Positions 22,470 through 32,378 of a stretch of 64,000 nt of DNA are shown one piece after another. Both the position numbers and the translations under genes were made by a program. Source of the DNA: Picochlorum sp. 'celeri' (Eukaryota; Chlorophyta; Trebouxiophyceae); the NCBI GenBank assembly GCA_010909725.1, contig JAACMV010000028.1, positions 186,001 through 250,000 on the forward strand, read 5' to 3'. The number at the start of each line of letters is the position of its first letter. Position 1 is the first letter of the stretch. The notes below the pieces were generated by a model. The model worked only from the letters and a program-made list of their open reading frames with translations. It was not told where the DNA came from and ran no database searches.

Positions 22470-24344
22470 ATGAGAGACCCAGAAGAAGAGCAATATGCTC
22501 ATCACCATAGGACAAGGCTGCCAGGAAGAGGCATGAACTCTCCCTTGCAGGAAGAATACCAGGAGGACAGGGACGTCTATTCGCAACAATCAGAGGATGC
22601 GTTCGAAGGAAAAGAAGAAATAGCATCTCATATGCAGCTGTATGCAATATTGGGGGTTGGAAAAGAGGCCACGGGGGAAGAGATAAAGAAGGCATACAAA
22701 AGCTTGGTGGCCACTCTGCACCCGGATAAGATGCATCATCAGGACGATGAAGAGGTACGGCAGGCAGCGAAGGAGCATTTCATTAGGATTCAAGAGGCAT
22801 ATGACATACTGAGCAATCCTGAGACGCGCGATGTATACGATGTGTATGGGTTGGAAGGAGTTCGGTCTGGGTTGGAGTTGTCTGTGTTTGATGGTTCCTC
22901 AATGACGGAGGAAAAGAAGCGACGGTGGGAATTTTATCAAAGTCAGAAGAAGAAGATGGTGGAAGAAGCTATGTCGTCACAGCAAAAGGGGGTGTATATC
23001 TTCAAAACGGATGCATCCTCTCTTTTTACACCATATGCGCCTGCCAACATTGTGTCTCGAGTGCCTCAGGTGACACATGTTTACATATCCAGTGGCATGG
23101 ATATACCGATTGGATCATCCGAGGATTCGAGTCTATCGGATTCTGACCAGGACTCTCTGCATCTAGGAGGTATGGTGACTGTGAGGGATGGCATTGGTGG
23201 AGGTTCGTTTGTGGCTGGATATCATAGATTTTACTCAAATGGGGCTCAGGGTGCAATTGAGGGGTCTGTGGGATTGCAGACCTTGTTAGGATTTCAAACA
23301 TCGATTCCAATGTATTCGGATCAAGATAGTACGATTTTCGCATCCGGTGGCTGTTCTTGGAGTCCTGGTAGTGGAGTTGCCTTTGATGTGGGTACAACGT
23401 GTCAACTGGGTCCACAGACATCAGGGGAGTTTACATGGACACTGTTCCCACAAGAACTTTCGTCAATGGCCATATCAATCAAACATAAAATAGATTCAAC
23501 ACTCTTCGTCGCCAAAGCTGAGGTAGGAGCCATCACGGGTTTGACAATCAGACTGATTCACCAGCTGACCAACAGTCTATCTGGTAGACTCTCTTTGAAA
23601 GCTGGAACCCAGGGAGTTGAATGTGAGGTCGGGGGAAACAGAAGGCTGTCTCAAACATCATCTTCTGGCATGAGTGTTATAACTGGGCTACAGGGAGTTT
23701 TGTTGAGATTGAGGTTCCAAAAGGGGGGCCACAACTTTGAGTTTCCCTTCATCTTGAGTACCATACTTGATCCATGGATCATTGTATGTGCTCATGTCGT
23801 CCCGCCCCTCGCTGTCACTGTTTTTTCACAATTTCTTATGTCTCCTATATACAAAAGATATAGAAGCAAGCGGGCACATCAGGAGGAGGCGATGCGAATA
23901 AAGCACATGGAGGCTGACAAGAAAGAGGCCACAACAGCCCAGAATATAATCAAGCCTGTAGCGATTCGTAAAATGGAGAAAGCGATGAAAGAGGATTCCT
24001 TAGTTATTCTAAAAGCACTGTATGGAGACTCTAGCCTTGTTTCGGAGATGCAAGTTCAAGTGATGGATAGTATTCTCAGATCTGGTGCTTTTGAGATCCA
24101 AGACACTTTGTCTGTAATAGATGTCACAGTTCCTGTACAATACATGTGTGACAGTGGAAGAGTGATTTTTCATTCTGGCTATCCCAAGGCAAATCTGTTT
24201 GGATTTTACGACCCAGTTCCGACCGTGCCCAAGATGCTTTTTGTTCTCTTCAAGTACCAGGGACAGAACATGAAAGCTTGTTTGGAGGACAGGGAAGGGG
24301 GCATCCTCCCTACCAAGGGCGTCCCTTTGGAAATTGATGCTTGA
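22470..24344 (+). CDS. DNAJC11: DNAJC11-like J-domain protein (mitochondrial MICOS/MIB associated)
   Basis: Single exon, 624 aa, ATG at 22470. J domain at about residues 55-125 (LYAILGVGKEATGEEIKKAY, ATLHPDKMH with the HPD tripeptide, EAYDILSNPETRDVYDVYGL). A long beta-rich middle domain resembles the membrane-associated beta region of DNAJC11. A possible helix sits around residues 425-465, followed by a basic Lys/Arg/Glu segment, and the C-terminal DUF3395 domain comes last (TVPVQYMCDSGRVIFH, KANLFGFYDPVP, LFVLFKYQGQ). The human protein links the outer membrane to MICOS and influences cristae shape. An Asp/Ser-rich stretch around residues 212-230 (SSEDSSLSDSDQD) is an insertion. The gene is complete. 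Confidence 0.9.
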   Translation: MRDPEEEQYAHHHRTRLPGRGMNSPLQEEYQEDRDVYSQQSEDAFEGKEEIASHMQLYAILGVGKEATGEEIKKAYKSLVATLHPDKMHHQDDEEVRQAAKEHFIRIQEAYDILSNPETRDVYDVYGLEGVRSGLELSVFDGSSMTEEKKRRWEFYQSQKKKMVEEAMSSQQKGVYIFKTDASSLFTPYAPANIVSRVPQVTHVYISSGMDIPIGSSEDSSLSDSDQDSLHLGGMVTVRDGIGGGSFVAGYHRFYSNGAQGAIEGSVGLQTLLGFQTSIPMYSDQDSTIFASGGCSWSPGSGVAFDVGTTCQLGPQTSGEFTWTLFPQELSSMAISIKHKIDSTLFVAKAEVGAITGLTIRLIHQLTNSLSGRLSLKAGTQGVECEVGGNRRLSQTSSSGMSVITGLQGVLLRLRFQKGGHNFEFPFILSTILDPWIIVCAHVVPPLAVTVFSQFLMSPIYKRYRSKRAHQEEAMRIKHMEADKKEATTAQNIIKPVAIRKMEKAMKEDSLVILKALYGDSSLVSEMQVQVMDSILRSGAFEIQDTLSVIDVTVPVQYMCDSGRVIFHSGYPKANLFGFYDPVPTVPKMLFVLFKYQGQNMKACLEDREGGILPTKGVPLEIDA

Positions 24345-24401
24345 TTTGTTTACAAATTTCAGAATACATGTATTTATTGAACAAAATTACTTTGGATTCT
24401 T

Positions 24402-25862
24402 CTACTTTTTGTCAATCTTCTTCAGGATGGATTCAATCCATGGTTTGAATTTTGCTACATTCGTGTACCCACCTGGAACATTCTTTCGAGCACAGCCCTC
24501 CCCAAATGAAGTGATTCCGTATACAACATCATCTTTGGCGCTCTTGCCTCTGGATATCAATGGTCCCCCCGAGTCACCTTGGCAGGCATCCTTTCCTCCC
24601 CGAAGATCCCCAGCACAAATGACTTCTCTTGTCAATTTGTATTTCACTCCATATCCATTACCTACCTCTTTGTTCAACAACTTCTCACATTTTTTTCTTG
24701 AAACATACTGTACTCCTACCTCGCGAAGGTTGTTGCTCATATCAACTTCAAATTCGTCTGTTTTGCCATATCCAATCACTTGAAGATTCTTTGGTATACG
24801 CTTGTCAGCTGCAGCATTCATAGATACAAGAGCATCAGACACACTCGCAATACAATGTTATCTTCTTGATGAAACATACATGATGCTATTTTTGCAATAG
24901 GCCAGTTTCTCACAGGAGAATCCAACTCCAAAATTCCAATATCTCCAGTTGGCTGGAGATTATCCCAGGAAGATCCATACATCTTCTCGTAATCAGGATG
25001 GTACCATTGTCGCTTGACTTTTCGAGTTGTATATTTTCGCCCATAAATGTCATCGATTTGCCAATTCAAGCTTCCAATCTTCACACCTACGGTGCTATCA
25101 TCCACGCAATGCCCTGCTGTCAAAATAGCCTTGGGACTGATGAGGACTCCAGAGCAGAATGGACCTTCGTCATCAAAAAGCCTGCATATGACACATTAGA
25201 TACTATTCATGACTGCTTTCAAGGGATTCATTCAAAATCCTCAATGACGCACAGGGCAGTATATGGATATCGTTCACTGTCTTTGACTCGCTTGCCACCA
25301 ACAATCCTGCTGTAATTCCCCGCTGTTCCATCTCCTTCGTTCACCGAAGAAGAGCAATTCAAAGATACTCCTACTTGCACTAACCGAGACTGTGTCTCGT
25401 GACCTATTCTATTCTCACCACATGCCCCCTCCTGAACAACAATGGGATCAGTCCCTCCAATCCTGAAAACTGCGTCATCGCTCTTCTTGCCAGATATGAT
25501 TGGCAGCATGTGCCTTGAATTGATCTCACCGCTACATTCAGTGACCAGAAGAATGTCAGTGCGCTATGGCAGGAAACATCAACACGTTATCCAACTACTC
25601 GTTCCAGGTTCGTACAACTTTCCCTCCCACATCCCCGCAACCATTCAAGATGGAAACTTTTACCACTGAAAAAATTTTGTTGCTGCTTCAGAGAATCAAT
25701 TCCATCCCAGTCAATGATATTCCCCCAAAAGTACCACGTCAGCGGAGCAGACGGCGTGGAAGCAACCTGTAGAGACATGATGTGTACAATTGACACGTAC
25801 TTTACCCTATCTATTCCACATATTATGCATATTACTGTAAGAAGTGTGAGTAGATAACGCAT
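24402..25862 (-). CDS. Secreted trypsin-like serine protease (S1A) zymogen
   Basis: Preferred exons complement(24402..24808, 24880..25181, 25253..25563, 25806..25862), 358 aa. The last two introns are each 71 nt, with GTATGT and GTGCGT donors and perfect phase. Exon 1 encodes a signal peptide (RYLLTLLTVICIICG). The domain begins at an activation site RIVGG. The triad is intact: His in TAGHC, Asp in TGDIGILEL and Ser in GDSGGPL. The residue six before the catalytic Ser is Asp (DACQGDS), predicting cleavage after Lys or Arg. At the end are GVYGITS-like (VVYGITSFGEGC) and PGGYTNVAKF segments. A pro-region of about 95 residues precedes RIVGG. The signal-peptide exon joins in phase to 25563 through a 242-nt intron; another exon at about 25630-25767 is possible but does not fit phase well. 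Chymotrypsin-fold S1A proteases are uncommon in the green lineage. Confidence 0.8.
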
Positions 25863-28004
25863 AGTACCAAACTTCGCGCAGTCTCGAAGGTTCCACCTCA
25901 AACGCGTGGAAGCCAACGGGCACGCGAGATATATACGACTTGCAGTAGAATATCGGTTATCGAAATATTCTGTTTCTTATTTTCTAATACTGCAGGAACT
26001 CTTGTATCCCGTGAAATGATCACGGCGTGCCAATGTACAATTTTTGCCGCGGGAAAATGAAGGTGCTAGCACCGGTAGCGCTACGTATACGTAGCGCCCG
26101 GTATACCGGTACCGGTACCGGTGCCCAATTAATTGGACTGCCCATGCATGGGCAATCATCTGCGGTGGTACATAACTGCGCTGCAGTCTCTCGAGCCAGT
26201 GCGCCGAATTCTCTTTCATTTCCACCAGAAGATCCGAAGAAGGCGTCCTTGAATCTGTCTCTGCTACAGCTGCGCCTCAGCATTGGTCCCAGTCACGCCT
26301 CTGGATTGAGTTCTGAGGAGGAGGGCCTACTGCCTGCATGTCGTGGAAGATACAGAAAATGTAGTGGTAATTCAACTCTCGCATTACTACAATGCATGTT
26401 GATGGCTTGTTCATCACAAATTTGATGTTCTCGGGATCAAGTTCGCATTCTTGGACAACAGTAGAGAGAAATCAATTCCATTTTGAGGCATTTTCGTTGC
26501 CAGAGCACAAGCAGAAGGTCGCCTTTGTCTGCAAACATCGGCGTCAATGTATTTTTTAGCTGTACGCATGATATTTATAGGACAATCTGAAAACGTGTTC
26601 ATCTACACGTGTTCTAGTCCTGTATCTTGCATGTTTGTTAAAAATACATATTCAATACCAAAGCATGCAGACTGGTTCACAAATGCAGTAAAGATAAGTT
26701 GCGACAGAGAATCTTGAATGCGATGCCCTTATTAGCGCGTGAAATCTTCATCCTGGTAAAGAAAGCCTGGTCCAGAATGACGAGACCCTTGATGTCCTAG
26801 AGCAGAAGAAGAAAGATGCAGGCCATGAGGACTAACTCGCATGGTTACCCTATGGTATGTATTACGGTGTACATTCCACCGCGTGTTTTGGCAAGACCTT
26901 CGAGTGTCGAGTCGATGAGTGCTAAGAAGCATTTGTAGAACTGCAAAAGCCAACAGAAACCATTCTTGCACTGACTTGCTCCAGGGGAAAGCAGAAAGCA
27001 GGGGCAAAACCAAGCAAGCAATGAAATAAAAACGACTGTGAATACAGAGCCGGCTCACGAAGTTTCGAGGCAATTTATGCTCAGACGCTTCAGACGCACA
27101 CAAACCACGAACCAAATTCTGGAGACTAACGAGAGCCTTAGCCACCGAGGCTGATCAGTCTCTTCATGGCGATAGCATTGACAAACTCAATGGAATCCTC
27201 ACTGACCTCGAACCCCTCTAACACACCATTATCAGGTCCACTATTGGGTTGAATCGTGTAACCAGATGCCGATATACACCGTATAACATCAAAAAAAGTT
27301 TCTTGAAACCTTTCAGAATATGCTCCTAGTTTCAAAATGCTTCAAGAATTCTTGTCTTCGAAGACAATCCAAGCTTTCCGAGAGCATATCAAACAGGGAT
27401 ACAATCAAATTCTTATATTACTTCATGTTGCTCAACATCTGAGCTCGACCCATAGCAGTCCTTTGCCATCTGAGTCCTGAAGAGAAACTCCAGAAATCTG
27501 TTCAGATCAAGAACAATGCTCAAGTTAACTCGCTGTGGGAACGAGTCATAACTCGGGCCTATTCAGCACCAAGCCATGGCTCAAGTTGTCATATTGCTAG
27601 AGTTTCACTCAATGGCGTTCACTCTCAGGCCAACTTGGCGGGTACCCTTAACGGACAGTAAGAGACGTTTTGAATACTGTGGATGTCATGCTCGCTTCAA
27701 TGAACTGTTCTGTCTCATAAACATGATTCACAGCTCATTAATTACTATGGAAACGCTGAGATGAATCGTTCATCAACAATATTTTTTGGTGGGGATTCAT
27801 GCCACCATCATTCAAACAAACATGCATGTGCACCAAGTAAGTCAGACCAGCAGATTGGTTCGAACCACAGAATTCCGTGCATCTATATATTGGGTTTTCC
27901 GATAGATGACACAATGTAAGAAATATTTTACACTACTGTCATTTACAATTCAAATTGCAAATGGGAGTGAAAGGAAAAGGACTGCACTACTATGGCGCGT
28001 CCAA
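25863..28004. other. Gene-poor block of 2.1 kb
   Basis: No convincing gene. 26062-26153 is a dense palindrome array (separate entry). Minus-strand open frames at 26732-27145 and 27138-27335 have no ATG for the upstream one, no family motif and no supported splice path; they could be a decayed gene or chance. 27340-28000 holds nothing recognisable. A GGTTCGAACC at 27856 is not part of a tRNA. Confidence 0.45.
26062..26153. repeat. Tiled array of six perfect palindromes
   Basis: Six self-complementary words lie almost end to end in 92 bp: GGTGCTAGCACC (26062-26073), GCGCTACGTATACGTAGCGC (26078-26097, 20 bp), CCGGTATACCGG (26098-26109), CCGGTACCGGTACCGG (26106-26121), CCAATTAATTGG (26125-26136) and GCCCATGCATGGGC (26140-26153). 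They differ in sequence from each other, so this is not a simple tandem repeat. Located about 200 bp upstream of the trypsin gene. Confidence 0.95.
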
Positions 28005-29531
28005 CTAAACCCTATTCAAAGGTCGGCTGAAAGACCAGCCAGGCAATGAGTTTAATTGACCAGTTCTTTCCTCAGAAAGATTGCCTCTATTTTGTCCTGA
28101 TATCTGCTTTGAAATCCATAATGACAAACGTCTATCTGCAGTTGAAATACCTTTTTTCCGATGCACGGGTGGATACCTTCCATCGTTCTCTTTCAGAAAA
28201 ACTGACAGCTCATTGAATCTCTGCATCCATACAGAAGCATTTCCTTTATTCGAAGACTTCTCACTGGCATCCCAAGTCCATCCCGGAATTTTTTCTAACA
28301 GTATTTTTCTTTCTAAAACCAATGAGTTAGGCCACCCTCGACGTGTACAATTTGGCGTCTTTGCACCATGATAAGCGACTCTTTGCGTTCGAATCCACTT
28401 ACCCAGGTAACTCTTCTTTGTCATTGGGAGTGCACCTTGCTGATCAACAAATTCTTTCAGCTGTAGGTATACTTCCATCCACCGATTCTGATACTTTTGT
28501 TCTGATGGTGTCAACTTTATTGTCACACCCAGATCAATTTTGTGCTCGAGAGTAGGCTCATTATAGTCCCAGGTCCATCCAGCCAACTCTTCAAGAAGTC
28601 GTATTCGCTCCATTGCAGATGGTTCTATTTGCCAAGTCTGTTGCAAACCATTCTTGATTTTTTTGCGCAAAGTCCTTTGTGTGCTTGTCCATTTTCCAAG
28701 TGATCCACTTGATATTTTTGGATAGCATTTATGTTTTTTCACATAGGCCTTTAGCATGGCATACTGACTCATCCATTTCTTGCCATGCTTTCCATTCTTC
28801 CTCACAGGAGATACCTTCTCTTCTCCGTGTGAGACTGCTGGTACATGCAAATTGTATTGGTTACTATCATCCTCTTCCGTCTCCTCTTCTCTCTGAATGA
28901 GTCTTGTGCAGGAATTCCCGCAAAGATGTGGATTTACACTTTGCCCAAATCGGCCTCTTTGCCATTCTGGCTGATGTATTCCAACGTCCCTAAAGTTCCC
29001 ATGCAATCTAGAGCTTGAAACTTCAGCTATTTGATCATAGTGGGTATCTTTAATTGGTTGATAAGGAACGAACGCACTAGATTTCGGTCTTGATTGAGTC
29101 GCCTGCATCATGGCACCACAAGGATTGCGTGCATGACCAAGCAGACTGCAGCCAGTGGCTGCCTGCTGATAATGTTGCTCGGGGAAGATCCTACGGCTTT
29201 CGTCACCACGTATCGCATTACTCAAGTGCGTCAAAAACATGCTCAGATAGTCGTTATTTGGATTTATGGTCATATTTGATTGACAGCCATCGGGCAGTTT
29301 TGGCCCGGCCTGGCAAAATTGTTGAGCCAAAAGAGCCCTATGTTCCATGGCCATGCTGGAGCCCTCCAAATTCTCCCTTGGATCGGCGATACATTTATCG
29401 GGAGATTCACTTGATACCATGGTATAAAATTTTGAGTCGTTCTGGGACAGCAATTCCAAGGCTATTTTTTCAATTAGTGGACCAAGATCCGGCAAAGGTC
29501 CACTCGCGCGAGTTGTTGTCACGTCCTCCAT
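28005..29531 (-). CDS. Protein with three helicase-associated (HA) repeats
   Basis: 508 aa, single exon; ATG at 29531 (the open frame extends 7 codons upstream without one). The first 235 residues are polar and probably disordered. From about residue 255 there are three repeats of the helicase-associated (PF03457-type) domain, each starting with W-M and ending in W-T/S-W/F: WMSQYAMLKAYVKKHKCYP...GWTWD, WMEVYLQLKEFVDQQGALP...GWTWD and WMQRFNELSVFLKENDGRYP...GWSF. Each has an LGKW/LSLWI core followed by Q-R/K-Q. HA repeats are short three-helix units thought to bind nucleic acid, often attached to helicases, but no helicase motif is present here. Nuclear regulatory or nucleic-acid-binding function is inference. 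Confidence 0.8.
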   Translation of the reverse strand: MEDVTTTRASGPLPDLGPLIEKIALELLSQNDSKFYTMVSSESPDKCIADPRENLEGSSMAMEHRALLAQQFCQAGPKLPDGCQSNMTINPNNDYLSMFLTHLSNAIRGDESRRIFPEQHYQQAATGCSLLGHARNPCGAMMQATQSRPKSSAFVPYQPIKDTHYDQIAEVSSSRLHGNFRDVGIHQPEWQRGRFGQSVNPHLCGNSCTRLIQREEETEEDDSNQYNLHVPAVSHGEEKVSPVRKNGKHGKKWMSQYAMLKAYVKKHKCYPKISSGSLGKWTSTQRTLRKKIKNGLQQTWQIEPSAMERIRLLEELAGWTWDYNEPTLEHKIDLGVTIKLTPSEQKYQNRWMEVYLQLKEFVDQQGALPMTKKSYLGKWIRTQRVAYHGAKTPNCTRRGWPNSLVLERKILLEKIPGWTWDASEKSSNKGNASVWMQRFNELSVFLKENDGRYPPVHRKKGISTADRRLSLWISKQISGQNRGNLSEERTGQLNSLPGWSFSRPLNRV

Positions 29532-29687
29532 TGTGCCAAGAGCTCTCGACAAGGTATATTTTGATTAACCAACTATATATCCGAAAAGTATAAATTTTTT
29601 TGGTTCCAATAGTACGCTTCGCTGCGCTTTTCGTCCTGCGTTAGAATTTGATATTGGGATCCGGCGATGGTTTGATTTTAAGGCAAT

Positions 29688-29749
29688 GCCGGTTGCGACC
29701 GGCCCGGATATATCCGGGCACTCCGCGGAGTGACTCAATTCCTAGGAAT
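29688..29749. repeat. Tiled palindrome cluster
   Basis: In 62 bp: GCCGGT-TGCG-ACCGGC (29688-29703, stem 6, loop 4), GCCCGGATATATCCGGGC (29702-29719, perfect 18 bp), CACTCCGCGGAGTG (29719-29732, perfect 14 bp) and ATTCCTAGGAAT (29738-29749, perfect 12 bp). Neighbouring units overlap by one or two bases. About 160-220 bp upstream of the HA-repeat gene. Confidence 0.95.
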
Positions 29750-29817
29750 GCTCCTTTTCATAAAACCGGTAAGTACGCTATGCTTTGTGGAGAGGAATGG
29801 CCCGGCAACTCGAACAT

Positions 29818-29861
29818 TCATTCGTGATAGGTTAGGATTTTGTATTTCCTATCACGAATGA
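29818..29861. repeat. Perfect inverted repeat, 14-bp arms
   Basis: TCATTCGTGATAGG (29818-29831) and CCTATCACGAATGA (29848-29861) are exact reverse complements separated by 16 nt. Could form a hairpin in RNA or a cruciform in DNA. It follows the palindrome cluster by about 70 bp. Confidence 0.95.
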
Positions 29862-30586
29862 TCAGTATCACTGATTTGCATATGATATTAATTACATGGT
29901 CACTTGACGCTCAGAAGTGCACTCAGTGACATACAATTTTATTTCATGCGGGTAGAGAAAATCCTCTCTCAATTTCGGAATTGTAATCAACATCTTACAT
30001 CGTCTCTTCCAAGGATCTGTTTTACTTTTGGAGGTGAATGAATATGCCTAATACTGATACTGGCAACATGACCATGTGATGGTACCACCTGTGTACTGCT
30101 ACCCTGCGATGGTGACCAGCGGACATGTCGCCATGCATGCTGTAGTTACATGTCGAATGCTACACACACGGAATACAATAACATTCGTCAAACGAAACTC
30201 GCGAGCACAATACCATACCATCTACCAAAATAGATTATAGAGCAGTATGGTACGGAGGAATCTGTAGGCTGTTTTGAGTTCCACACCCAAAGCATGTATA
30301 GTACTACTACTATTGACCTCTTCCCTGAAAAGTTGCCCCCATGTTGTGAAGATGGAATTCGATATATCTGTTTGGTCCAGCAAACATGGATTCTCGTTTT
30401 AGAAGGATGTTGTCCTGTTTTGCAATGGGGCATTCCCTGGCACAACTCTGCATCACCGCCAGTTGGCGTGGTGGTTGCAACCATGTAAGACTGAAAACTG
30501 AAATAACAATGCCTTCGCTCGTCCGCATTTCTTCTCTGATATTTGAAACCTTGGCTGTGTATCATTCACATATATATACCCCATTG

Positions 30587-30615
30587 CATATATCATGATA
30601 TATGAGTGATCACTC
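30587..30615. repeat. Two overlapping palindromes
   Basis: CATATATCATGATATATG (30587-30604, 18 bp perfect) is followed, sharing the G, by GAGTGATCACTC (30604-30615, 12 bp perfect). The start of RRP40 is about 430 bp downstream. Confidence 0.95.
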
Positions 30616-31046
30616 ACACTGTATATCCAAGAAGATATTGTTGGTCGCTTGCTGCCGGGTCATCTGAGTTGTCTGCAGGGGAGAACGCGAGCACCCTCTC
30701 TGACATGATCTGGATAGTATCCACTTCCTCACAGCTATCCTCACGAGTCCTGCGCAGCAGTCACTCATCATCATAAAGACTATACTATACTCTTATATAA
30801 GGCTGTGACCAGTATTGGTCAGTGAGCTCGCTCGAGAGATGGTAAGAGTTGGGCCATGAGAGTCTGCACCCATCCAACTGCTAACCAATTGAAACTACTT
30901 ATATTCTAAATATATTTATATATATTGTAGCATTGGCTGTGCAGGCGAGTGCTCTGTATACGAGAGAGGCACGCACGTCATGCAAAAACACTTTATCCAA
31001 GGAGAAGGCATATTCATTCTTGAAACTGGTGAAAAAGTACATGTAA

Positions 31047-31928
31047 ATGACAGAATCTAATGGAGTTCGGGTAGTGATCCCAGGAGACGTTGTGTTACCG
31101 CAACTTCCGAAGGAAGGGATCCTTCAGATGGGCTCTGGTGTATTTGTTTCTGAATCAGGTCTGGATAGTATGGGAGTTATAGCCAACCAAGCAGGTGTGT
31201 TGAAGGAAGAACAACATGGCAACAGTGCAAGTGTATGGGTACTATCTCGACAGAAATTGTATTCCCCTAGTGTGGGGGATGCTGTTGTTGGCACAATTGT
31301 GCATCGATACACAGAGCATTACGAAGTCGACATAGATTCTACGAGCACTGCGCTGTTGCCTATTCTTGCTTTTGAGAATGCGAGCAAGAGAAATAGGCCA
31401 ATTCTGAGGGAAGGTGATGTCGTGTATGGGAGGGTGGTGCATGTCGACAAGGGCATACCTAGGTATATACTGAATTGTACAGATGCGTCTGGAAAATCTT
31501 CCGGGTATGGACCTCTTTACAACAGCTCTCAGACATCATCTAATAAGAAAGGGATGATATATCGGATTTCAACAATCTACGCGAGAGATCTGCTGTTGCA
31601 GACATCGTCTTCAGCAGCAGAGCATCATGTTCCTGGCATTCTCCACATTTTGGGGACTCGAATACCATTTGAGATTGCGATTGGAATGAATGGATTGTTT
31701 TGGATAACTTCAAATTCTTCAAGCAGTGCTTCCAAACAGTATGTAGAGACGTGCATTCTCGGGACTACAATCCAGGCCTGTGAATCTTGCACAAAGCAGG
31801 TGGTGGAAGCCTTGCAACGAGAGCCACATGGCAATGAGGTTGCAGAGAATAGTTCTTCTATGTTTGCGACATTACTTGCGAGACACGTGCTTGGTCAATT
31901 CAAGGCTCAAGTTAATAGTTGGTCATGA
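31047..31928 (+). CDS. RRP40: Exosome subunit RRP40 (EXOSC3)
   Basis: Single exon, 293 aa, close to the family length, with ATG at 31047. Layout is N-terminal beta domain (VVIPGDVVLPQL), S1 domain (VGDAVVGTIVHRYTEHYEVDI, ALLPILAFENASKRNRPILR, GDVVYGRVVH) and a C-terminal KH-like domain with the family G-x-N-G motif (IAIGMNGLFWI). As in RRP40, a cysteine-containing LNCTDASG stretch and YGPLYN follow the S1 domain. RRP40 is a cap subunit of the RNA exosome, in nucleus and cytoplasm, contacting RRP46/RRP45. An unusual poly-Ser stretch (NSSSSASK) sits near residue 220. No introns. Confidence 0.92.
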   Translation: MTESNGVRVVIPGDVVLPQLPKEGILQMGSGVFVSESGLDSMGVIANQAGVLKEEQHGNSASVWVLSRQKLYSPSVGDAVVGTIVHRYTEHYEVDIDSTSTALLPILAFENASKRNRPILREGDVVYGRVVHVDKGIPRYILNCTDASGKSSGYGPLYNSSQTSSNKKGMIYRISTIYARDLLLQTSSSAAEHHVPGILHILGTRIPFEIAIGMNGLFWITSNSSSSASKQYVETCILGTTIQACESCTKQVVEALQREPHGNEVAENSSSMFATLLARHVLGQFKAQVNSWS

Positions 31929-32378
31929 ATATGACCGACGTACGGACCTGCATTGCATGGGCAGTCAAACAAGGAGCCTGGTCTCAGGCCAGTGGTCTGG
32001 GCAGGCAGCTTCCTATTCGTGTACCGGCATTATTCTGCGAGCGGGAATCTTCACAAGATGAGTTCGGCTTTGACATCTGGTTTGTCCTCTATCAGTATGC
32101 GGCATGAACGCCTGGAAGATGGATAAAATAATTCTATAAAATCTGTGAAATAGCCTTTGACGTGGCTTGATGGACTAGAACCAGTAGTAGTATGGTTTGC
32201 AACTGACGTGGCTTTTGATTGCAAGAACGCGAGATATCATCAAGGATCTCTGTTGTTTTTGAATCAATAGTTCAGCAGCAATATTTCAAGTCTATTGAAA
32301 GGGGGAAATCCAAATCCGAGGCCTCTGCTGTGTTTCTTTGTAAACGGGAAGAATCCTATACATAGATAGAGGGTGCAG
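31929..32378. other. Intergenic region downstream of RRP40
   Basis: 450 bp. A 62-codon frame (31919-32107) overlaps the RRP40 stop and shows no family signature. The rest appears to be the 3' end of RRP40 and the promoter of the next gene. Confidence 0.4.

Larger units (their letters stand above)
29532..31046. other. Gene-poor block of 1.5 kb with palindromes and a hairpin
   Basis: Between the HA-repeat gene (minus) and RRP40 (plus). Open frames at 30188-30565 (minus) and 30294-30598 (plus) lack family features. It holds the palindrome cluster 29688-29749, a 14-bp-stem hairpin at 29818-29861, and paired palindromes at 30587-30615. An AT-rich tract at 30898-30930 may be promoter sequence. No tRNA or snRNA was recognised. 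Confidence 0.5.

Noticed and set aside
26020..26425. Open frames on both strands across the palindrome array
   Set aside because: Palindromes read open on both strands by symmetry; no family features.
26732..27335. Two adjoining minus-strand frames read as one gene
   Set aside because: The upstream frame begins with TTG and ends in a stop, and no donor/acceptor pair joins the two.
27840..27890. GGTTCGAACC resembling a tRNA T-loop
   Set aside because: There is no matching acceptor or D-arm upstream, and no A box about 40 nt before it.
30188..30565. Minus-strand 125-codon frame
   Set aside because: No ordered hydrophobic pattern or domain; overlaps plus-strand frames of similar quality, so chance is likelier.
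31919..32107. 62-codon plus-strand frame after RRP40
   Set aside because: Overlaps the RRP40 stop and lacks features; judged 3'-UTR sequence.
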